A model generated the notes under the pieces. That model was not told the DNA's origin. It ran no database searches and saw nothing but the letters and a program-made list of their open reading frames with translations. Both the position numbers and the translations under genes were made by a program. Source: an uncultured Burkholderiales bacterium (GTDB lineage Bacteria; Pseudomonadota; Gammaproteobacteria; Burkholderiales; Casimicrobiaceae). From it: a stretch of 36,336 nt of DNA. Shown piece by piece: positions 32,289 to 36,336 of the stretch. Location of the stretch: contig CALDYQ010000053.1 of NCBI GenBank assembly GCA_937944385.1, forward strand, positions 1 to 36,336, written 5' to 3'. Numbering within the stretch: the first letter of the stretch is position 1; every line of letters begins with the position of its first letter.

Positions 32289-33437
32289 TCAGCGCAACTG
32301 CTCGTGCAGAAGACGGATGATGCGATCCGCCACCGGGCTGCCGTCGGCCACTCCCTGTGCGTTCTGGACGACCACATCGGTACGGCCTGCGTTTTCTTTG
32401 ACGACGATCCGGTACTGCTCGGAGGTCGCGCGATCCGAGCCGCCCCAGAAACGCAACCGATCGAGCAGACCCGGCTCGCTGCGCGCGAGCAACTCAGGGT
32501 CGGCGTAACGAACGAAATACGTTCCCGCCGTGCGATCACGGTCGACCACGGTGAACCCGACCCGGTCGAGCGCAACACCGACACGACGCCACGCGCGGTC
32601 GAAGCCGTCGTTCATGGTCAGCTTCTGATCGCGGCCGGACCCGCTGATCGCGGCCTGATCCACACGCGGTGCATTGGCCGCCACAGCCGCCTGCGCAACC
32701 TCCTGTGCGGCGTCGCGCGGTGTACCAAGGTAGACGAGCATCCGATTGAGGATCTCGGCCTCAAACTCGGGTTCGGGCCGGCGTGGCTCCCAGCGAAACA
32801 CCGGCTGTGTACCACTGCCGATGTTCTTCTCTTCCATGCCCCGGTGCGCGACATACACCTCGGTCGTGTTGTTCGCCCCGCGCTCGACGCGGACGCGGTA
32901 TTTGTCACGAGTGCCACTCGAGTACACGGTGTCGAAGACGCGGCCGATGGTGCGGCGAATCGGGTCGTCGAGGATTCGCGCCCGATTCTCGGCCCAGTCC
33001 GTCTCCATGATGCCGATGCGCGGATCGTCCACCACGAGGTTCAGATTGAGCGAACTCCAGAACTCGCGCAGCCGACCGAACACCACATCCGGCGCCGCGT
33101 TCACGACGAGCCAGCGCTCCGTGCCCGCCCGCTCGATGCGAACTCCCGGCACGGTGGGCAGGACGCCGCCTGCGCCAGCCAGCGCGGCGGAACGCGAGGC
33201 CGCCGTGACGCCCGAGAGCGTGGCGACCCCGGTCACACGAAAGCGCTCGTCGTAACGCGGCGGCGAGAGGTCGGGCGGGACTTCGAGCGCGGCGCCAGGC
33301 TGGGCGGTTCGATACTCGATCCGCTTGGAGTCGAACGGATTGAGCGACTCCAGCGTGCCACAGCCGGCCAGCGCAGTTGCACCTGCGACAGCCAAGCCCA
33401 GCGGGCGGAAGGTTCGTTGCAGTGAAAACAGACTCAT
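32289..33437 (-). CDS. bamC: Outer-membrane assembly lipoprotein BamC
   Basis: BamC (NlpB) is an accessory lipoprotein of the BAM complex that inserts beta-barrel proteins. The 382 residues have a lipoprotein signal (LGLAVAGATALAGC), then the conserved unstructured lasso region that binds BamD (IEYRTAQPGAALEVPPDLSPPRYDERF), and two helix-grip domains (LVVNAAPDVVFGRLREFW and AWRRVGVALDRVGFTVVDRDRTAGTYFVRY). I chose the start at 33437 (MSLFSLQRTF), since upstream residues are Arg/Trp-rich and overlap dapA. It follows dapA by 19 bases, the same order as in E. coli. Confidence 0.92.
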   Translation of the reverse strand: MSLFSLQRTFRPLGLAVAGATALAGCGTLESLNPFDSKRIEYRTAQPGAALEVPPDLSPPRYDERFRVTGVATLSGVTAASRSAALAGAGGVLPTVPGVRIERAGTERWLVVNAAPDVVFGRLREFWSSLNLNLVVDDPRIGIMETDWAENRARILDDPIRRTIGRVFDTVYSSGTRDKYRVRVERGANNTTEVYVAHRGMEEKNIGSGTQPVFRWEPRRPEPEFEAEILNRMLVYLGTPRDAAQEVAQAAVAANAPRVDQAAISGSGRDQKLTMNDGFDRAWRRVGVALDRVGFTVVDRDRTAGTYFVRYADPELLARSEPGLLDRLRFWGGSDRATSEQYRIVVKENAGRTDVVVQNAQGVADGSPVADRIIRLLHEQLR

Positions 33438-33456
33438 GCGAGCAATCCGGCGAAAT

Positions 33457-34380
33457 CTACGAAAGTCCAGCCTCATCCATCGCCTGGACCAGGACGGCTT
33501 CAAACTGGGGGGAAAGCGGGGTCAGCGGCAGGCGCACCGTCGCCCCCGCGCGCCCAAGGCGGCTCAACACCCACTTTGCAGGAATCGGGTTGGCTTCGAC
33601 GAACAGCTTCTGGTGCAGCGGGAACAGCTGGTCGTTGAGCGCGCGCGCCTTGGCCCAGTCACCCGCGAGTGCTGCGCGGTAGAGCTCAGCCATCAATGCC
33701 GGGGCCACGTTCGCCGTCACCGAAATCACGCCATCGCTGCCGAGCGCACACAAGGCAAGCGCCGAGTCGTCGTTCCCGCTATAGACGCGAAAAACCTTGT
33801 GCGGAAGCACGTCACGTCGGACGAGACGCAGCAGGTCGCCACCGCGAGCCAGGTCGCCCGTCGCATCCTTGATGCCCACGATGTTGGGCACCTGCGCAAG
33901 GCGCATCGTGGTCTCGGTGGAGAGATCTGCGACCGTGCGACTGGGGACGTTGTAGAGGATCAGCGGCAGATCGACCGACTCGGCGATCTTCCGGAAGTGC
34001 TGATACAGCCCTTCCTGCGTGGGCTTGTTGTAATAGGGGACGACCGAGAGGTGCGCATCGGCGCCGGCCTGCTTTGCGAATCGCGTCAACTCGATCGCTT
34101 CGGCCGTCGAGTTGGCTCCGGTACCTGCAATCACCGGAATGCGGCGAGCCGCGAACTCCACTGCAGACGCAATCAGCTGGCAGTGCTCTTCGACGCTGAC
34201 CGTGGGTGATTCACCGGTCGTGCCCACGATGACGATCGCGGCCGTTCCGCTCTCGACGTGCCAGTCGATGAGGCCTTTGAGCGCTGCGAGGTCGAGCGAT
34301 GCATCTTCCTTCATCGGGGTGACGATGGCAACACAACTGCCCCGAATGGCGAGATCACGCGAAGTCGAAACGCTGGTCAT
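33457..34380 (-). CDS. dapA: 4-hydroxy-tetrahydrodipicolinate synthase
   Basis: DapA condenses pyruvate with aspartate semialdehyde at the first step of lysine and diaminopimelate synthesis. The 307-residue TIM barrel has the Schiff-base lysine Lys171 (VGIKDATGD), Tyr143 and Arg148 in LYNVPSRT, and the Thr54-Thr55 pair in VGTTGESPT, so the full catalytic set is present. It is the first gene of the operon dapA/bamC/MBL/HAD and is divergent from the NlpC/P60 gene. I see no good promoter in the 181-base gap, nor a lysine-riboswitch-like leader. Confidence 0.97.
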   Translation of the reverse strand: MTSVSTSRDLAIRGSCVAIVTPMKEDASLDLAALKGLIDWHVESGTAAIVIVGTTGESPTVSVEEHCQLIASAVEFAARRIPVIAGTGANSTAEAIELTRFAKQAGADAHLSVVPYYNKPTQEGLYQHFRKIAESVDLPLILYNVPSRTVADLSTETTMRLAQVPNIVGIKDATGDLARGGDLLRLVRRDVLPHKVFRVYSGNDDSALALCALGSDGVISVTANVAPALMAELYRAALAGDWAKARALNDQLFPLHQKLFVEANPIPAKWVLSRLGRAGATVRLPLTPLSPQFEAVLVQAMDEAGLS

Positions 34381-34547
34381 GAAACGTGCGATGGGATGGC
34401 ACCGCGGCGCGGTGCGACGGCTGGAAAGTGACCGTGCATGTTAGCGCAGGCGCTTTGCCAGGGCGGAATGCAGACCGGCCCGGCCATGGTCCCTGCGACA
34501 AGGTTATGCCTGAGCCTGACGGCGCGTCCACATCGCTCAACGCGGGA

Positions 34548-34553
34548 TAGAAT
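34548..34553 (+). promoter_or_regulatory. -10-like element before the NlpC/P60 gene
   Basis: TAGAAT lies 8 bases before the ATG at 34562, the same arrangement as at surE and the site-2 protease gene. No -35 match is evident. Confidence 0.35.
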
Positions 34554-34561
34554 CGTCATCG

Positions 34562-35293
34562 ATGAGTTGGGTAATGCAAACTTCCCGTTCGGCACCACCG
34601 ACGCGATTCAGTCCTCGTCAACTGGCCGCGGTCGTCGCGCTCGCAGCGGTGGCCGTGATTTCCCAGAGCGCACTTGCCGATGAGCGCAAGGATATTGGTG
34701 CCCTCGAACGTCCCTTACTTCAGGACATTTCGAACAAGGCGGGAGATGCCATCGCGGCCGTTACGACGCACGCGCTCTCGCTGATCGGTGTCCGCTACAA
34801 GTTCGGAGGCGAGGATCCGGAGCGGGGTCTCGACTGCAGCGGCCTGATCCGCCATGTGTTCCAGCAGGCGACCGGCATTTCATTGCCGCGAAGCGCTCGC
34901 GAACAGGCCAAGGTCGGCGACGCGGTCGCGATGAGCGAGCTGCAGCCGGGCGATCTCGTGTTCTTCAACACGCGGCGCTTTCAGTTCTCGCACGTCGGCA
35001 TCTACCTTGGCAACAACGAATTCATCCACGCTCCCAGTCGCGGGCGGGCGGTCGAAGTCGTCCGTCTCGATCAGGCGTACTGGCAGCGTGCGTTCAACGG
35101 GGCGCGCCGAATCGTTGACGCCGTGCCGACGTTCGCCGCAGCTACCCTCGCACCGGCAGCCCATGCGGCGGATGCATCGCGCAAGTCGGATGCGCATGCG
35201 CCCGCACATGTCGTCGGCGGTTCCGCCGCACTGGATCGCTCCCGCCAGACATTGCCCCCGTCCTCGGCGTCCCAGCGGGTCGACGCATACTGA
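34562..35293 (+). CDS. Exported C40 (NlpC/P60) peptidoglycan endopeptidase
   Basis: This 243-residue secreted cysteine peptidase probably cuts peptide stems in peptidoglycan. A signal peptide (LAAVVALAAVAVISQSALA, cleavage before DERKD) precedes the NlpC/P60 domain at residues 65-170 with catalytic Cys92 (GLDCSGLIRHVF), His144 (FSHVGIYLG) and His156 (EFIHAPSRG). The C-terminal 70 residues are Ala/His/Ser-rich and disordered-looking. Two starts are possible (34562 and 34574); the longer one is used here. It is a single gene followed by a terminator. Confidence 0.92.
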   Translation: MSWVMQTSRSAPPTRFSPRQLAAVVALAAVAVISQSALADERKDIGALERPLLQDISNKAGDAIAAVTTHALSLIGVRYKFGGEDPERGLDCSGLIRHVFQQATGISLPRSAREQAKVGDAVAMSELQPGDLVFFNTRRFQFSHVGIYLGNNEFIHAPSRGRAVEVVRLDQAYWQRAFNGARRIVDAVPTFAAATLAPAAHAADASRKSDAHAPAHVVGGSAALDRSRQTLPPSSASQRVDAY

Positions 35294-35341
35294 CCCAAGC
35301 GTTCCGCTTCAGCGAGCGTTCACAGGACGCTCTAGAAAACA

Positions 35342-35367
35342 AAAAACGGGGTCGAGACCCCGTTTTT
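35342..35367. terminator. Bidirectional terminator between the NlpC/P60 gene and tRNA-Ser
   Basis: cggggt (35347-35352) pairs with accccg (35357-35362) around cgag, flanked by A5 and T5 that extend the stem and supply U tracts in both directions. It serves the NlpC/P60 mRNA on plus and the tRNA transcript on minus. Confidence 0.93.
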
Positions 35368-35372
35368 CATTT

Positions 35373-35460
35373 TGGCGGAAAGGGGGGGATTCGAACCCCC
35401 GATACCTTGCGGTACGCCTGATTTCGAGTCAGGTACATTCAACCACTCTGCCACCTTTCC
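35373..35460 (-). tRNA. serU: tRNA-Ser (anticodon CGA)
   Basis: Read on the minus strand this 88-base sequence has the acceptor stem ggaaagg/cctttcc, a D arm, an anticodon stem cctga/tcagg with loop ctcgaaa (anticodon CGA at 35426-35424, reading UCG), a long variable arm typical of class II tRNAs (cgtaccgcaaggta), the T-arm motif ggttcgaatcc and an encoded 3' CCA. The anticodon, long variable arm and discriminator G identify serine. Confidence 0.97.
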
Positions 35461-35469
35461 GTGCGCTCT

Positions 35470-35475
35470 ATTGTA
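35470..35475 (-). promoter_or_regulatory. -10 element of tRNA-Ser
   Basis: TACAAT on the minus strand ends 9 bases before the first base of the tRNA. A -35 element is not clear. Confidence 0.5.
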
Positions 35476-35557
35476 GCGAGGTGGCGGGACGTTCGCAGTG
35501 GGCGGCGCATCCTGTCCAAGCCTGCTTCGCCAGACAGCAAGTCGTCAGAGCCAAGCG

Positions 35558-35905
35558 TCAGGACTTCTTCGCGCCCCCGGTCTTCTTCGCAGCACCGTCT
35601 GCTTTCGATGGTGCCGTCTGGCTTGCAGCAGCAGCCGGGGCGGGAGCCGCGGGAGGCTCCCAGCTTGATGGAGCGACCGTCTTTCCTGCAGCCTTGGCCT
35701 CGCGGAAGTAACGCTCGGCGACCCGATCCTGCGCTCGTTGCTCGGCCTCTGCCGCCTTCTTGGCGGCATCTGCAGCCTTGGCCTTGGCCTCCTCGGCCTT
35801 GGCTTTCTGCTCTTCAGTGAGCACGGGAACCGGTAGCTTGGCGATTGCAACCGCCGAGAGCGCGCAGCCCAGCGCGACGGAGATCCATTGCTTGATGTTG
35901 CCCAT
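35558..35905 (-). CDS. Small exported Ala/Lys-rich protein coupled to formate dehydrogenase
   Basis: This 115-residue protein has an N-terminal signal-like segment (MGNIKQWISVALGCALSAVAIA), the motif KLPVPVLTEEQKAKAEEAKAKAADAAKKAAEAEQRAQDRVAERYFREAKAAGK (a predicted helical coil with an AQDRVAERY box), and a Pro/Ala then Lys-rich tail. I recall similar small proteins with KLPAP...EEQKAKA...QDRVAERY next to formate or nitrate-linked oxidoreductase genes in betaproteobacteria, but no function is known to me. I chose the start at 35905, where TGATG joins the stop of the cytochrome b gene to this ATG. It is the last gene of the operon entering from the right. Confidence 0.8.
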   Translation of the reverse strand: MGNIKQWISVALGCALSAVAIAKLPVPVLTEEQKAKAEEAKAKAADAAKKAAEAEQRAQDRVAERYFREAKAAGKTVAPSSWEPPAAPAPAAAASQTAPSKADGAAKKTGGAKKS

Positions 35906-36336
35906 CAGTCGTCTCCCCCTGCCGGTTGCGCCTGACCCGCCGCCGCCGAGCGGGCGGCCGAGCGCGACACCGGAATCTTGCCTGCCTTGATGTCCTCGTA
36001 CCACAGTTCGTGGTGCTCCTTGGCCCAGGCTTCATCGACTGAGCCGTTCTTCATCGCCTGATACGCACCCGCAACACCAACGGTACCCATGTAGATGTGC
36101 CCGAGTGCCCCGATCATGAAGATGATCGAACCCCCGAGGTGGATCAGGCTCGCCAACTGCATGGTTGCACGTGTCTGCCCGAAGTTCGGGAAGTTGAGCA
36201 CCAGTCCTGACCCGCCCACGATGATGCCGAGGAGCATCACGCCGCCCCAGAACCAGACCTTTTCTCCGGCGTTGAAGCGCTCGCTCGGAATGTGCTTGTC
36301 ATTGAAGAGTCCGCCACCGGCTGCGATCCACTTCAG
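35905..36336 (-). CDS. Formate dehydrogenase cytochrome b556 (gamma) subunit, C-terminal part
   Basis: This is the last 143 residues of the membrane cytochrome b subunit (FdnI/FdoI type) that passes electrons from formate dehydrogenase to quinone; the rest lies beyond base 36336. Visible parts are KWIAAGGGLFNDKHIPSERFNAGEKVWFWGGVMLLGIIVGGSGLVLNFPNFGQTR, a helix with a candidate heme-ligand His in ASLIHLGGSIIFMIGALGHIYMG, and the ending HHELWYEDIKAGKIPVSRS followed by an Ala/Gly-rich tail. The family match is strong. The catalytic alpha and Fe-S beta subunits are expected upstream, off the window. Confidence 0.92.
   Translation of the reverse strand: MKWIAAGGGLFNDKHIPSERFNAGEKVWFWGGVMLLGIIVGGSGLVLNFPNFGQTRATMQLASLIHLGGSIIFMIGALGHIYMGTVGVAGAYQAMKNGSVDEAWAKEHHELWYEDIKAGKIPVSRSAARSAAAGQAQPAGGDD

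Noticed and set aside
35373-35460. tRNA-Ser as an integration site
   Set aside because: No integrase gene, direct repeat of the tRNA 3' end or foreign-looking DNA is seen beside it.

Overview
The window is high-GC DNA (by eye about two thirds G+C) from a betaproteobacterium, most likely in or near Burkholderiales. Several locally conserved gene orders point that way: PP0621-family gene/pilS/pilR/ampD, yciB/bolA/ppiC, site-2 protease/trpS/scpA/scpB/rluB, dapA/bamC and surE/pcm/nlpD. A PhaM-like polyhydroxybutyrate granule protein and a 410-residue TrpS with the betaproteobacterial insertion agree with this. It is mostly a chromosomal housekeeping region. I see no prophage, CRISPR array, conjugative module or complete insertion sequence. 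No stretch longer than about 250 bases lacks a gene.

Layout. (1) 1-686, minus: start of a broken type I restriction methylase gene (hsdM), with a nonsense codon at a deletion junction and a composite palindromic repeat lying in frame further on. (2) 813-7467, minus: a self-contained multidrug efflux operon, tetR / outer-membrane factor / membrane-fusion protein / RND pump, with a perfect 20-bp palindrome just upstream of tetR. (3) 7664-8206, minus: phaM-like gene. (4) 8382-13889, plus: PP0621-family membrane protein, pilS, pilR, ampD, yciB, bolA and a parvulin PPIase, packed with stop/start overlaps and ending at a strong terminator. (5) 13951-16103, plus: a five-copy 12-bp tandem repeat, then tctB-tctA, with a terminator shared with the convergent rluB. 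(6) 16187-22297, minus: site-2 protease, trpS, Mpo1-like protein (C-terminally altered), scpA, scpB and rluB, joining translation, chromosome segregation and rRNA modification. (7) 22432-26716, minus: surE, pcm, nlpD and then a porin where rpoS is usually found. (8) 26929-30706, plus: an orphan iron-type ABC permease, the ribosomal oxygenase roxA with an overlapping small gene, and an alanine-rich lipoprotein with a long 5' leader. (9) 30781-34380, minus: dapA, bamC, a metallo-beta-lactamase-fold hydrolase and a HAD phosphatase. (10) 34562-35293, plus: a NlpC/P60 endopeptidase. (11) 35373-36336, minus: tRNA-Ser(CGA), a small exported protein and the 3' part of a formate dehydrogenase cytochrome b gene.

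How it works together. Many genes concern the envelope: efflux, outer-membrane assembly (BamC), porin, peptidoglycan recycling and cleavage (AmpD, NlpD, NlpC/P60), pilus regulation (PilSR) and periplasmic folding (PpiC). Overlapping stop/start codons are the rule, so translational coupling is probably widespread. Several first genes have a sigma-70-like -10 hexamer only 6-9 bases before the start codon, which suggests leaderless or near-leaderless transcripts. Short tandem repeats with units of 9 or 12 bp recur in and between genes. I did not find a clearly new multi-gene system. The best candidates for follow-up are the composite palindrome in hsdM, the missing rpoS after nlpD, the 12-bp repeat before tctBA, and the small unassigned proteins coupled to roxA and to formate dehydrogenase.
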